This document shows positions 1 through 7,205 of a DNA stretch of 13,657 bases, piece by piece; position 1 is the stretch's first letter; each line of letters begins with the position of its first letter. Origin of the DNA: DASVSE01 sp036399715 (GTDB lineage Bacteria > Bacteroidota > Rhodothermia > Rhodothermales > Rubricoccaceae); contig DASWMO010000170.1 of NCBI GenBank assembly GCA_036399715.1, forward strand, positions 1 through 13,657. The letters are read 5' to 3'. The notes under the pieces were generated by a model. It saw only the letters and a program-made list of their open reading frames with translations, had not been told where the DNA came from and made no database searches. The position numbers and the translations under genes were made by a program.

Positions 1-10
1 CTGGACTCCC

Positions 11-1582
11 TTGCTCGACCCCGCCCACGTGCCATCCCTTCCCGTCGCCGACGGCGCCGTCGTGCTCCGCCTCGCCACACTCGACGCCGACCTCGACCGG
101 AGCCTCGCCGACCTGCGCGCCCGCCTCGGCACGGACCGCTGCCGCGTCGCAGCGAGCCGGTCCGTCGTCGAGGCCGCCCTCGCCGATGGGCGCGCGCACT
201 ACGGTCTCAACACCGGCTTCGGGTCGCTGAAGTCGGTCCGGGTGGACGCCGAACGGCTCGTCGCCCTTCAGGAGAACCTGCTGCGGAGCCACGCCGTCGG
301 CGTCGGGGCGCCCGTTTGCGAGGCGCTTTCGCTGCGAATGCTCCGCCTGAAGGTCCACGCGCTCGGGCTCGGGTTCTCGGGCGTGTCCGTGCCCGTGTTC
401 GAGCGGCTGCTGACGCTCTCCGAGCGCGGGCTCGCGCCCGTCGTGCCGGCCCAGGGCAGCCTCGGCGCCTCGGGCGACCTCGCGCCGCTCGCGCACCTCG
501 CGCTCCCGCTCCTCGGCGAGGGGCAGATCTGGCAGAGTGGCATTCCCACCCCGGCCGCCGACGTGCTCGCCGCGCACAGCCTCGCGCCGGTCCCGCTCGC
601 GCCCAAGGACGGCCTCGCGCTCATCAACGGGACGCAGTTCATGGCCGCCGTCGGGGGCGAGGCCCTCGCGCGCGCCCTCCGCCTCGCCGACACGGCCGAC
701 GTCACGGCGGCGATGGCGCTCGAAGGCATCCGGGGCTCGTCGTTCCCGTTCGACGCGCGCGTCCACGCGGTCCGCCCGCACCCCGGGGCGCTCCATGTCG
801 CGGCCCGCGTGCGGGCCCTCCTCGCCGGCTCCGAGATCGGCCCGAGCCACGCGGGCTGCGACCGCGTGCAGGACCCGTACTCGGTCCGCTGCGTGCCGCA
901 GGTCCACGGCGCGAGCCGTGACGCGCTCGCGTACGCGCTCGGGCAGTTCGAGACCGAGTTCAACAGCGTGACGGACAACCCGCTCGTTTTCCAGGGCGGG
1001 CCCGAGGACGGGTCCGCGGACCTCATCTCGGCGGGCAACTTCCACGGGCAGCCGCTCGCGCTCGCCGCCGACATGGTCGCCATCGCCGCGGCGGAGCTGG
1101 CCTCCATCAGCGAGCGGCGGACGTACCTGCTGCTCGACGGGACAGACCGCCTCCCGCCGTACCTGGTCGCCGAGCCGGGCCTGCAGTCGGGCTTCATGAT
1201 GGTGCAGTACACCGCCGCCGCGCTGGTGTCCGAGAACAAGACGCTGTGCCACCCCGCCAGCGTGGACTCGATCCCGTCGAGCCGCGGGCAGGAGGACCAC
1301 GTCTCGATGGGCGCGTGGGGCGCGCGCAAGGCGCTGCAGGTGGTCGAGAATGCCGAGCGGGTCCTCGCCTGCGAGGCGCTGTGCGCCGCCCAGGCGCTCG
1401 ACTTCCGCCGGCCGCTGCGCGCCGGGCACGGCGTCGAGCGCGCCTTCGCGGCCGTCCGCGCCCGCGTCCCGTACCGCACGGCCGACGCCGTCTTCGCGCC
1501 TGACCTGACCGCCTGCACGGACCTCGTCGCCTCGGGCGCCCTCGCCCGAGCCGGGGGGAATGCCGCCGCGAACACGCCGTGA
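11..1582 (+). CDS. hutH: Histidine ammonia-lyase (histidase)
   Basis: Cytoplasmic enzyme that removes ammonia from L-histidine to give trans-urocanate, the first step of histidine degradation. The 523-residue frame matches the usual 500-530 residue length. Visible motifs: YGLNTGFGSL at about 64-73 with the active-site tyrosine Y64; GSLGASGDLAPLAHL around A153-S154-G155, the triad that cyclises to the MIO electrophile; and QEDHVSMG with catalytic Glu428. The start is uncertain: the frame is open to the window edge, TTG at 11 is the first possible start, and GTG at 29 would give 517 residues. Upstream sequence is needed to decide. The stop codon overlaps the GTG of hutI by 4 bp, so the two are translationally coupled. 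hutU is expected nearby but is not in the window. Family identity is very secure. Confidence 0.97.
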   Translation: MLDPAHVPSLPVADGAVVLRLATLDADLDRSLADLRARLGTDRCRVAASRSVVEAALADGRAHYGLNTGFGSLKSVRVDAERLVALQENLLRSHAVGVGAPVCEALSLRMLRLKVHALGLGFSGVSVPVFERLLTLSERGLAPVVPAQGSLGASGDLAPLAHLALPLLGEGQIWQSGIPTPAADVLAAHSLAPVPLAPKDGLALINGTQFMAAVGGEALARALRLADTADVTAAMALEGIRGSSFPFDARVHAVRPHPGALHVAARVRALLAGSEIGPSHAGCDRVQDPYSVRCVPQVHGASRDALAYALGQFETEFNSVTDNPLVFQGGPEDGSADLISAGNFHGQPLALAADMVAIAAAELASISERRTYLLLDGTDRLPPYLVAEPGLQSGFMMVQYTAAALVSENKTLCHPASVDSIPSSRGQEDHVSMGAWGARKALQVVENAERVLACEALCAAQALDFRRPLRAGHGVERAFAAVRARVPYRTADAVFAPDLTACTDLVASGALARAGGNAAANTP

Positions 1583-2802
1583 CGGTCCTCATCGACATCG
1601 GGACGCTCGCGACGTGCCCACCGGATGCGGCCGCGCAGGGCGAGATCGGACTCATCGAGCGGGCGGCCCTCGTGTGGGACGACGCGGGCGCCATCGTCTG
1701 GGCGGGGCCCGAGGCGGGCGTGCCCGCAGCCTACGCCGACTTCCCGCGCGAGAGCGCCCGCGGCGGCCTCGTGGTCCCCGGCCTCGTCGACTGCCACACG
1801 CACCTCGCCTTCGGGGGCGACCGTGCGGGCGAGTTCGTCGCCCGCCTCCGCGGCGCGGACTATCTCGCGCAGGCCCGACAGGGCGGCGGCATCGCGGCGA
1901 CGATGCGGGCCACGCGGGCCGCGACCGAGGACGAGTTGCTGGACGGCGCCCGTTCGCGCCTCGCCGCGATGCTCGCCCTCGGCGTGACGACGGTCGAGGC
2001 CAAGACGGGCTACGGCCTGAGCCTCGACGCCGAACTGAAAACGCTCCGCGTCTACGAGCACCTCGCAGCCGACGTGCCGCAACGCATCGTCCCGACCCTC
2101 CTCGCCGCCCACACGGTCCCGCCCGAGTTCGCGGATGACCGCGCGGCGTACGTCCGCCTCGTGTGCGAGACGATCATCCCCGCCGCGGCCGGCCGGGCCG
2201 TCTTCTGCGACGCGTTCGTCGAGGTCGGCGCGTTTACGGCCGATGAGGCGGAGCGCGTCTTCGCCGCGGGCCGCTCGCATGGAATGACGCCGAAGCTCCA
2301 CGCGGACCAGCTCTCGGATACCGGCGGGGCGGCCCTCGCCGCGCGCGTCGGGGCGGCGAGTGCGGACCACCTCGAATACGTCTCCGAGGCCGGCATCGCG
2401 GCGCTCGCCGCGGCCGGGACGGTCGCCGTGAGCCTGCCCATCGCGACGCTCGTGCTCGGGCAGGAGCCGCTCCCGGCCCGTCGCCTGCTCGACGCCGGTG
2501 TGCCGGTCGCCGTGGCGACGGACTTCAACCCGGGATCCGCCCCGAGCCTCGACCTCCACCTCGCCCTGTGGCTCGCGTGCACGCGGCAGCGCATGACGCC
2601 GGCCGAGGCGCTCGCCGCCGCGACGTCCGCCGCCGCCCGCGCGCTCGGCCTCGCCGGCGTCGTCGGCTCGCTCGTGCCCGGCGCCCGGGCCGACTGGGTC
2701 GTGCTGGATGCGCCCGACGTGGACCGCTGGCTCTACGACTTCCGCCCGGGCCGCGTGCGGCGCGTCGTCATCAGCGGACGGACCGTCTGGCCCGGGCCGT
2801 GA
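1579..2802 (+). CDS. hutI: Imidazolonepropionase
   Basis: Metal-dependent amidohydrolase that opens 4-imidazolone-5-propionate to N-formimidoyl-L-glutamate, the third step of histidine degradation. The protein has 407 residues, normal for the family. It starts with GTG inside the hutH stop region (GTGA). The TIM-barrel metal ligands are visible: H73 and H75 in DCHTHLAFGGDR, H241 in KLHADQLSD, and D315 in ATDFNPGSAPS. H178 (AAHTVPPEF) and H264 (ADHLEY) are further conserved histidines. The substrate-loop segment KTGYGLSLDAE is also present. It is the last gene of the operon and converges with the cupin gene 12 bp downstream. The enzyme between HutH and HutI (urocanase, HutU) and the one after HutI (HutG or HutF) must be encoded elsewhere, perhaps upstream. 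Confidence 0.97.
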   Translation: MTVLIDIGTLATCPPDAAAQGEIGLIERAALVWDDAGAIVWAGPEAGVPAAYADFPRESARGGLVVPGLVDCHTHLAFGGDRAGEFVARLRGADYLAQARQGGGIAATMRATRAATEDELLDGARSRLAAMLALGVTTVEAKTGYGLSLDAELKTLRVYEHLAADVPQRIVPTLLAAHTVPPEFADDRAAYVRLVCETIIPAAAGRAVFCDAFVEVGAFTADEAERVFAAGRSHGMTPKLHADQLSDTGGAALAARVGAASADHLEYVSEAGIAALAAAGTVAVSLPIATLVLGQEPLPARRLLDAGVPVAVATDFNPGSAPSLDLHLALWLACTRQRMTPAEALAAATSAAARALGLAGVVGSLVPGARADWVVLDAPDVDRWLYDFRPGRVRRVVISGRTVWPGP

Positions 2803-2804
2803 CC

Positions 2805-2830
2805 CCGCGACGAGCTATTCCGCCTCGCGG
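2805..2830. terminator. Possible hairpin between convergent hutI and cupin genes
   Basis: CCGCGA (2805-2810) and TCGCGG (2825-2830) form a perfect 6-bp inverted repeat around a 14-nt loop. It begins 3 nt after the hutI stop and covers the cupin stop codon at 2815-2817. No T-tract follows on either side, so if it ends transcription it is not a classical intrinsic terminator. In sequence this GC-rich, 6-bp arms can arise by chance. Confidence 0.25.
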
Positions 2831-3177
2831 TTGACCGCGTCGGGTGAGAAGGCCGGCGTGCAGACGGCCCAGTACTCCGAGTCTTCGGTCGCGGACGGGT
2901 TGACGTAGCGGACGCGTTCGCCGGCCGTCACCAGAACGGTCTCGCCCGGCCCGACATCCGTGAACGTGTCGCCGTGCTCGACGCGCATCGTGCCCCGGAG
3001 GACGACCGTGACCTCGTCGAACGCAGGCGTCTGTGCGGGCTCGGACCAGCCCGGCGGCGCGATCATGTGCGCGACCGAGACGCCGGCCGTGGCCGTCGCG
3101 ACGTGGCCGACGTGCTCGTGGATCGTCTTGCCGCCCGGGCCGGGGACCTGGACGGGCGTGGTGCGGGTGACGGGCAT
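2815..3177 (-). CDS. Small single-domain cupin protein
   Basis: A 120-residue cytoplasmic protein with one beta-barrel (cupin) domain. The core is the segment GWSEPAQTPAFDEVTVVLRG (residues 43-62), followed by a turn, GERVRYVNPS and a C-terminal CTPAFSPDAVNRE tail typical of a small cupin group. The usual metal histidines of cupin motif 1 (HxH) are replaced by E46/Q49, and the motif 2 histidine position appears to be Val, so it may bind a ligand without metal or use a non-standard ligand set. The start ATG at 3177 is chosen because it overlaps the lat stop by one base (TGATG), which implies translational coupling. A longer frame reaching to 3540 only runs antiphase through lat and is not credible. 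The function is unknown; a role tied to lysine catabolism is inferred from position only. Confidence 0.88.
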   Translation of the reverse strand: MPVTRTTPVQVPGPGGKTIHEHVGHVATATAGVSVAHMIAPPGWSEPAQTPAFDEVTVVLRGTMRVEHGDTFTDVGPGETVLVTAGERVRYVNPSATEDSEYWAVCTPAFSPDAVNREAE

Positions 3178-4520
3178 CAGGCGTGGAGCGTATCGGTAAG
3201 CGCCTGCTCGACGATGGCGAGGCCTTCGGCGATCTGCGCGGGCGTGACGGTCAGTGCGGGGCGGAAGCGGATCGTGCGCGTGCCGCAGCCGAGCACGATC
3301 GCGCCGAGGTCGTAAGCGCGCGCGATGACCGCGTTGCGCGCCTCGGCGTCGGGCAGGTCGAAGGCGCACATGAGGCCGCGCCCGCGCGGGTCCGCGACGC
3401 CCTCGAAGCGCTCCGCGAGGCCGACGAGGCCACTCATCAGACCCTCGCCCGTGCGCCACGCGTTGCCGACGAGGTCCTCGGCCTCGATGATTTCGAGGAT
3501 GCGGTCGAAGCGGACCATGTCGACGAGGTTGCCGCCCCACGTCGAGTTGATGCGGCTGGAGACGGCGAAGACGTTGTCCGGCTCCTCGTCCACGCGCGGG
3601 CCGGCGAGGATGCCGCAGACCTGCGTCTTTTTGCCGAAGGCGAGCACGTCCGGCACGACGCCGAGGCCCTGGTACGCCCAGAAGGTGCCCGTGAGGCCGA
3701 CGCCCGTCTGGACCTCGTCGAAGACGAGGAGCGCGTCGTTCTCGTCGGCGAGGCGGCGGAGCTCGCGGAGAAACTGCGGCCGCAGCTGGTTGTCGCCGCC
3801 CTCGGCCTGGATCGGCTCGACGATGATCGCCGCGATGTCGTGCGGTCGCTCCGCGAAGAAGGCCTCGGCCTGGCGGACGGCCTCGGCCTCGCGCTCCTCC
3901 ACGGGCCGGCCGTCGCGCACGCCCGGCGTGCCGACGCGCGGCCAGTCGAACTGCGGGAAGCGCGCCGTCTTGTTCGGGTCCGTGTTCGTGAGCGACATCG
4001 TGTAGCCGCTCCGCCCGTGGAAGGCCTGCGTGAGGTGCAGCACCTGCGTCCCGAGGCGCGGGCTGCGGCCGGCCCGCTCGTTGCGGCGGCTCTTCCAGTC
4101 GAAGGCCACCTTGAGCGCGTTCTCGACGGCGAGCGCGCCGCCGTCGACGAAGAAGGCGTGGGGCAGTTCGGCCGGGATGCCGACGCGGCTGAACGTCTTC
4201 AGAAAGCGCGCCATGTGCGGCGTGTAGACGTCCGAGTTGGCGACCTTGTTGATCGCCGCGTCCATGAGGCGCTCGCGGAAGGCCTGCGCGTCGTCGCTGT
4301 CGCCGACGAGCCCGTCGTGGTTCATGCCCAGCGCGGACGAGGCGTAGAACGTGAACAGGTCTACGAAGTCGCGGCCCGTCGTGGCGTCGCGGAGGGTGCC
4401 GGGGCGGCTGCCGTGCACGTCAAGCACGAACGGGTAGCCGTCGGCGAGCAGGTGCCGGCCGACGATGGCGTGGACGTCGGCGGCGGCGGGGAGGGAGGCG
4501 ACGGGCGCGGCGAGCTGCAT
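3177..4520 (-). CDS. lat: L-lysine 6-transaminase (lysine epsilon-aminotransferase)
   Basis: PLP-dependent class III aminotransferase that moves the epsilon-amino group of L-lysine to 2-oxoglutarate, giving allysine (which cyclises to piperideine-6-carboxylate) and glutamate. The 447 residues run closely parallel to the actinobacterial enzyme as I recall it: TFYASSALGMN (57-67), FFVDGGALAVENALKVAFDW (123-142), FHGRSGYTMSLTNT (167-180), EPIQAEGGD (235-243, with E240 matching the gating glutamate), FDEVQTG (267-273, D268 contacts the PLP ring nitrogen), FGKKTQVCG (295-303, containing the PLP lysine, K297 or K298) and NSTWGG (325-330). These distinguish it from ornithine or GABA transaminases. 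It starts with ATG at 4520. The cupin gene follows with a TGATG overlap. It is divergent from lipA across a 374-bp region. Likely roles are lysine catabolism or pipecolate/aminoadipate formation; no dehydrogenase for the product lies next to it. Confidence 0.95.
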   Translation of the reverse strand: MQLAAPVASLPAAADVHAIVGRHLLADGYPFVLDVHGSRPGTLRDATTGRDFVDLFTFYASSALGMNHDGLVGDSDDAQAFRERLMDAAINKVANSDVYTPHMARFLKTFSRVGIPAELPHAFFVDGGALAVENALKVAFDWKSRRNERAGRSPRLGTQVLHLTQAFHGRSGYTMSLTNTDPNKTARFPQFDWPRVGTPGVRDGRPVEEREAEAVRQAEAFFAERPHDIAAIIVEPIQAEGGDNQLRPQFLRELRRLADENDALLVFDEVQTGVGLTGTFWAYQGLGVVPDVLAFGKKTQVCGILAGPRVDEEPDNVFAVSSRINSTWGGNLVDMVRFDRILEIIEAEDLVGNAWRTGEGLMSGLVGLAERFEGVADPRGRGLMCAFDLPDAEARNAVIARAYDLGAIVLGCGTRTIRFRPALTVTPAQIAEGLAIVEQALTDTLHA

Positions 4521-4547
4521 GGGTTGAGGATGCGATGGGGCTTGGGG

Positions 4548-4555
4548 CCAAGATA
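4548..4555 (-). promoter_or_regulatory. Candidate -7 element for lat
   Basis: On the minus strand the bases read TATCTTGG, 7 of 8 to a Bacteroidota-type TAnnTTTG -7 element when the two free positions are counted. Transcription starting about 7 nt downstream would leave a leader of roughly 20 nt before the lat ATG at 4520. No clear TTTG/TTG -33 box is seen 19-21 nt upstream, so the call is tentative. Confidence 0.35.
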
Positions 4556-4685
4556 CCGGCGCGTTTCAGGGTTTGCCCGACTCGGATGGGGCAGGCTCAG
4601 GAGCCAGCGCAGGTCTGTGAAGTTCAGTTTCTATGCCGTGTAACCCTAGATGACTTTGCAATTAAGCATTCCGAAGCCTGAACCT

Positions 4686-4765
4686 CCGTTCCGACTCGTA
4701 GCACTCCGTTTCGGCTCGTACGACTCTAGATGGGCTCGTGCAACGCCGTTTCGGCTCGTACGACT
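4686..4765 (+). repeat. Four imperfect 20-bp tandem units
   Basis: Units start at 4686, 4706, 4726 and 4746 with an exact 20-bp period. Units two and four are identical (CCGTTTCGGCTCGTACGACT), and their identity extends one base further. Unit one differs at a few positions and unit three is more diverged, but all keep TCGT at the same phase (4696, 4716, 4736, 4756). In units two and four that core is the 8-bp palindrome TCGTACGA. The 20-bp period is close to two helical turns, so the cores would lie on nearly the same DNA face. The array lies about 90-170 bp upstream of the candidate lipA promoter. Its function is unknown. Confidence 0.8.
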
Positions 4766-4830
4766 CGGATTCGAGACGGGGCAGGCGCTGTCGGGCCGTG
4801 GTGGGCAGGGCGAGGGTCAGGCGGGTCGCG

Positions 4831-4844
4831 CACGCGAACGCGTG
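4831..4844. promoter_or_regulatory. Inverted repeat upstream of lipA, possible operator
   Basis: CACGCGAACGCGTG is a perfect 6-bp inverted repeat around a 2-bp centre. It ends 11 bp before the candidate lipA -7 box at 4856, in the position of the -33 region, where a bound regulator would block polymerase. Chance occurrence in GC-rich DNA is possible. Confidence 0.3.
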
Positions 4845-4855
4845 GCGGCTGGCCG

Positions 4856-4863
4856 TACCTTTT
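4856..4863 (+). promoter_or_regulatory. Candidate -7 element for lipA
   Basis: TACCTTTT matches TAnnTTTG except for the last base. A start about 7 nt downstream gives a leader of about 25 nt to the lipA ATG at 4895, close to the spacing found for the lat candidate on the other strand. No -33 box is evident. Confidence 0.35.
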
Positions 4864-4894
4864 CGGCAAACACCCCCGTTCCACGGCCCTTCTG

Positions 4895-5920
4895 ATGGAC
4901 GACACCCTCTCCCCCGCCACCCCGCGGCCGTCCGCTCCGCGCCGTCCCGGCGAGGTTCGCCTCGCGGCCGCGGCGCCCGCGCTCGCGCTGGAGCACGTCG
5001 GCGACGCCTCGGGCGACGGGGCTGGCGACGGCTTCGCGCTCGAACTGCCCGTCGTGCAGCGGCCGGCGCAGAGCAACCGCCCGGGCGGGCGGCCGGACTG
5101 GCTGCGCGTGAAGCTGCCCTACGGCGACACGTTCCGCGACGTCCAGAAGACGATCGAGGACCACGGCCTGCACACCGTCTGCTCGTCGGCGCGGTGCCCC
5201 AACATGGGCGAGTGCTGGACGGCGGGCACGGCGACGTTCATGATCCTCGGCAACGTCTGCACGCGGTCGTGCTCGTTCTGCGCCGTCCTCACGGGCCGCC
5301 CCGAGCACAAGGACCTCGACTGGGACGAGCCGCGGCGCGTCGAGGAGGCGGCGCGGCTGATGGGCCTCAAGCACGTCGTGGTGACGAGCATCAACCGCGA
5401 CGACCGCGCCGACGGCGGCGCGCCGATCTTCGCGGACGTGATCCACCGCATCCACGGTCTCGGCGCGACCATCGAGGTGCTCATCCCGGACATGCGTGGC
5501 CTCCGCCCGGCACTGGAAACGGTCTTCGAGGCGCGCCCCGAGGTCCTCAACCACAACGTCGAGACGGTCCCGAGCCTCTACCGCCGCGTCCGCCCGCAGG
5601 GCGACTACCGGCGCTCGCTCGACGTGCTGAAGATGGCCAAGGACGAGCACGGGCTCCGGACCAAGTCCGGCATCATGGTCGGCCTCGGCGAGACCGAGGC
5701 CGAGGTCCACGCGCTCATGGCGGACTTTGCCGAGATGGGCATCGACGTGATGACCATCGGGCAGTACCTCCAGCCCACGCGCCACCACCTGCCCGTCGAG
5801 CGGTTCGTGCACCCGGACGAGTTCCGCGAGTACAAGCGCGTCGGCGAGGCGCTCGGCATCGACCACGTCGAGTCCGGCCCGCTCGTCCGCTCGTCGTACC
5901 ACGCCGAGCGCCACGTCTAG
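4895..5920 (+). CDS. lipA: Lipoyl synthase (radical SAM)
   Basis: Cytoplasmic radical-SAM enzyme that inserts two sulfur atoms into octanoyl groups on the lipoyl domains of 2-oxoacid dehydrogenases and the glycine cleavage H protein. From ATG at 4895 it has 341 residues. Both iron-sulfur cluster motifs are intact: C96-x4-C101-x5-C107 for the auxiliary (sulfur-donor) cluster and C122-x3-C126-x2-C129 for the SAM cluster. The C-terminal RSSYHAE segment (332-338) carries the serine that caps the auxiliary cluster. GLGET (263-267) and the QYLQPTRHHLPV segment are also typical. About 45-60 N-terminal residues, rich in Ala, Pro and Gly, precede the conserved RPDWLRVKLP and make it somewhat longer than common LipA. 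The start further upstream at 4730 is rejected because it would translate the tandem repeats. No clear Shine-Dalgarno sequence is seen. No lipB is in the window. Confidence 0.96.
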   Translation: MDDTLSPATPRPSAPRRPGEVRLAAAAPALALEHVGDASGDGAGDGFALELPVVQRPAQSNRPGGRPDWLRVKLPYGDTFRDVQKTIEDHGLHTVCSSARCPNMGECWTAGTATFMILGNVCTRSCSFCAVLTGRPEHKDLDWDEPRRVEEAARLMGLKHVVVTSINRDDRADGGAPIFADVIHRIHGLGATIEVLIPDMRGLRPALETVFEARPEVLNHNVETVPSLYRRVRPQGDYRRSLDVLKMAKDEHGLRTKSGIMVGLGETEAEVHALMADFAEMGIDVMTIGQYLQPTRHHLPVERFVHPDEFREYKRVGEALGIDHVESGPLVRSSYHAERHV

Positions 5921-5956
5921 GACGCGTCTCGCGGCGCTCCCCCTTCCCCGTTCCCG

Positions 5957-6724
5957 ATGGACAAGCGGCAGTTGCTGATCGCCGGCGTGATCGCGCCGCT
6001 CGCCGTGCTCGTCGTCGTGCTCGCGGCGATCCTGCTCCGCGGCGACGGCCGCGCCGAGACTCCCGCGGCACCGGCGACGCGCGAGGAACGCCCCCCCGGC
6101 GCCATCGCCGACGAGGGCGACGGCTTCCGGCCGTCCGTGATCGAGGACGACGCGCCCGAGACGGTGCCTCTGGACGAGGGCCCGCAGACCGACGACGCGC
6201 CCGACCGCGACACCGACGACGACGTGGACGAGCCGCGTCCGGCGCCAGAGGACGGCCTCGAAGCGCCGCCGCGCCGCGCCCCGCGTCCCGCCCCGCGTCC
6301 GACGCCAGCCCCGCGTCCGACGCCGGCCCCGCCAGCGCGGCCCGCACCGATTGCGCGGCCGGCCCACGAGGCGTTCGCGCAGGACTACCTCGCCCGGCAG
6401 TCCAACAACTCTGTCTCGGACGCGCTCGGGCTCTACGCGACGAGTGTTCGCTACTACGCGATGGGCCGCGTGGACGCGCAGACGGTCTACGACGACAAGG
6501 CCGCCTACTTCCGGCGCTTCCCCGACCGCACGTACCGCCTCGCTGGACCCGTCCGCGTGACGTCCAGCACCGGGACTGGCGCCGCGACGCTCCGCTTCGA
6601 CTACGAGTACGCCCTCGGGGGCGGGGCGGGCGGCGAGCGATCCGGCATGGCGTGGGTCGAGCTCGACATCGTGCCCTCGGGCGACACCTACCTCATCCGG
6701 GGCGAACATGGATCGGTCTACTAA
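5957..6724 (+). CDS. Membrane-anchored protein with Pro-rich linker and NTF2-like C-terminal domain
   Basis: A 255-residue protein of unknown function. Residues 6-27 form one hydrophobic helix after a short basic start (MDKR), so it is a signal anchor with the rest outside the cytoplasmic membrane. Residues about 51-100 are strongly acidic, and 93-136 are Pro/Arg/Ala-rich and surely disordered. Residues about 138-255 look like a compact NTF2/SnoaL-type fold: a helix, YATSVRYYAMGRVDAQTVYDDKAAYFRRFPDRTYRLAGPV, then beta strands. This segment resembles a pattern often seen at the C-terminus of bacterial envelope and signalling proteins. It starts 36 bp after lipA and may share its transcript. 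It overlaps the next gene by 17 bp. The split into anchor, linker and domain is seen; the fold assignment is inference. Confidence 0.85.
   Translation: MDKRQLLIAGVIAPLAVLVVVLAAILLRGDGRAETPAAPATREERPPGAIADEGDGFRPSVIEDDAPETVPLDEGPQTDDAPDRDTDDDVDEPRPAPEDGLEAPPRRAPRPAPRPTPAPRPTPAPPARPAPIARPAHEAFAQDYLARQSNNSVSDALGLYATSVRYYAMGRVDAQTVYDDKAAYFRRFPDRTYRLAGPVRVTSSTGTGAATLRFDYEYALGGGAGGERSGMAWVELDIVPSGDTYLIRGEHGSVY
6280..6327 (+). repeat. Coding tandem repeat in the Pro-rich linker
   Basis: Two 18-bp units at 6292-6309 and 6310-6327 differ by one base, each encoding PRPTPA. They are preceded by a shortened copy at 6280-6291 (PRPA). This is a likely site of length variation by slippage in the linker of the NTF2-like protein. 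Confidence 0.75.
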
Positions 6725-7205
6725 AACGCGAGCCCGGCGGCGCCTCGGTGGGTTCGTCCTGCTGGCCCTCGCGGTGATGCCCGGCTGCGGGCGTGTCCGT
6801 CAGACCGTCGCGGGCGTCTTCGGCGGCAGCGGCCCCGGCGTCGTGGACGCGCACGCGGTCTACCGCGTCCGGCCCGGCTGCGCGACCGTCGCCGCGCGGA
6901 CCGTCCAGCACGGCTACTCGATCCTCACGCCGGCCGTCGCGCCCGTGCCGGCCGTCGCCGAGGCGGGCCTGTTCGAGGGGCCGGCGCTCGTCGGGACGTT
7001 CGTCTTCCGCTACGTCCCGCCGGCCGTCGGCGAGACGTGGGACGCGGCGCGCGCCGACTCAGCGACCGTCGAGACGCGGGTCGCCGTCGCGGCGGTCGAC
7101 CTCGACCTGCCGGACGTGCGGGTCTGGCTGGACCGCCTCTGCGGGCCGATTCCGCCGGGCGAGGGCGCGCCCGGCGAGGCCATTCCTCGGATTCCAGGCC
7201 AGTGA
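6708..7205 (+). CDS. Small putative lipoprotein
   Basis: A 165-residue protein with no family I recognise. The N-terminus has a basic stretch (RARRR), a hydrophobic core (FVLLALAVM) and then PGCG. C27 is a plausible lipidation cysteine, though the lipobox is imperfect. The mature part is mostly short beta-like segments with two further cysteines (C58, C145) that could form a disulfide, and it ends in a Pro/Gly-rich tail. The ATG lies inside the end of the previous gene (17-bp overlap), and its stop overlaps the GTG of the next gene by 4 bp. It is therefore the middle member of a tightly coupled three-gene envelope unit, most likely held at a membrane and working with its neighbours. Function unknown. 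Confidence 0.8.
   Translation: MDRSTKTRARRRLGGFVLLALAVMPGCGRVRQTVAGVFGGSGPGVVDAHAVYRVRPGCATVAARTVQHGYSILTPAVAPVPAVAEAGLFEGPALVGTFVFRYVPPAVGETWDAARADSATVETRVAVAAVDLDLPDVRVWLDRLCGPIPPGEGAPGEAIPRIPGQ

Larger units (their letters stand above)
4521..4894. other. Divergent intergenic region between lat and lipA
   Basis: This is the only stretch over 300 bp without a credible gene. Its middle (about 4600-4730) is clearly less GC-rich than the rest of the window. Reading left to right it holds a -7-like box facing lat (4548-4555), an AT-richer segment at about 4610-4675, four 20-bp tandem units (4686-4765), an inverted repeat (4831-4844) and a -7-like box facing lipA (4856-4863). Open frames crossing it have no recognisable protein and would run through the repeats. 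I see no tRNA-like cloverleaf or classical riboswitch core. Confidence 0.8.

Noticed and set aside
268..2559. 763-codon open frame antisense to hutH and hutI
   Set aside because: It lies entirely opposite two secure genes, is Arg/Ala-rich without any domain, and is expected from the third-position GC bias of the sense genes.
2789..2798. GGCCCGGGCC palindrome at the end of hutI as a terminator
   Set aside because: It has no loop, lies within codons, and self-complementary GC runs are common at this base composition.
3178..3540. N-terminal extension of the cupin frame into lat
   Set aside because: The extra residues are Arg/Pro/His-rich antiphase translation of lat; the ATG at 3177 gives a normal cupin length and a TGATG junction.
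3183..4643. 486-codon open frame antisense to lat
   Set aside because: The opposite strand matches lysine 6-transaminase along its whole length; this frame shows no recognisable fold and runs into the intergenic region.
4730..4894. Upstream start for lipA at 4730
   Set aside because: It would translate the tandem repeat and the putative promoter and operator; no such region is known in LipA.
6280..6327. 18-bp repeats as a CRISPR-like or mobile-element signal
   Set aside because: They are in frame, without spacers, and encode a Pro-rich linker, so they are explained as coding repeats.
4817..6709. 630-codon open frame antisense to lipA and the NTF2-like gene
   Set aside because: Same bias effect; its composition is the mirror of the sense codons and no motif is visible.
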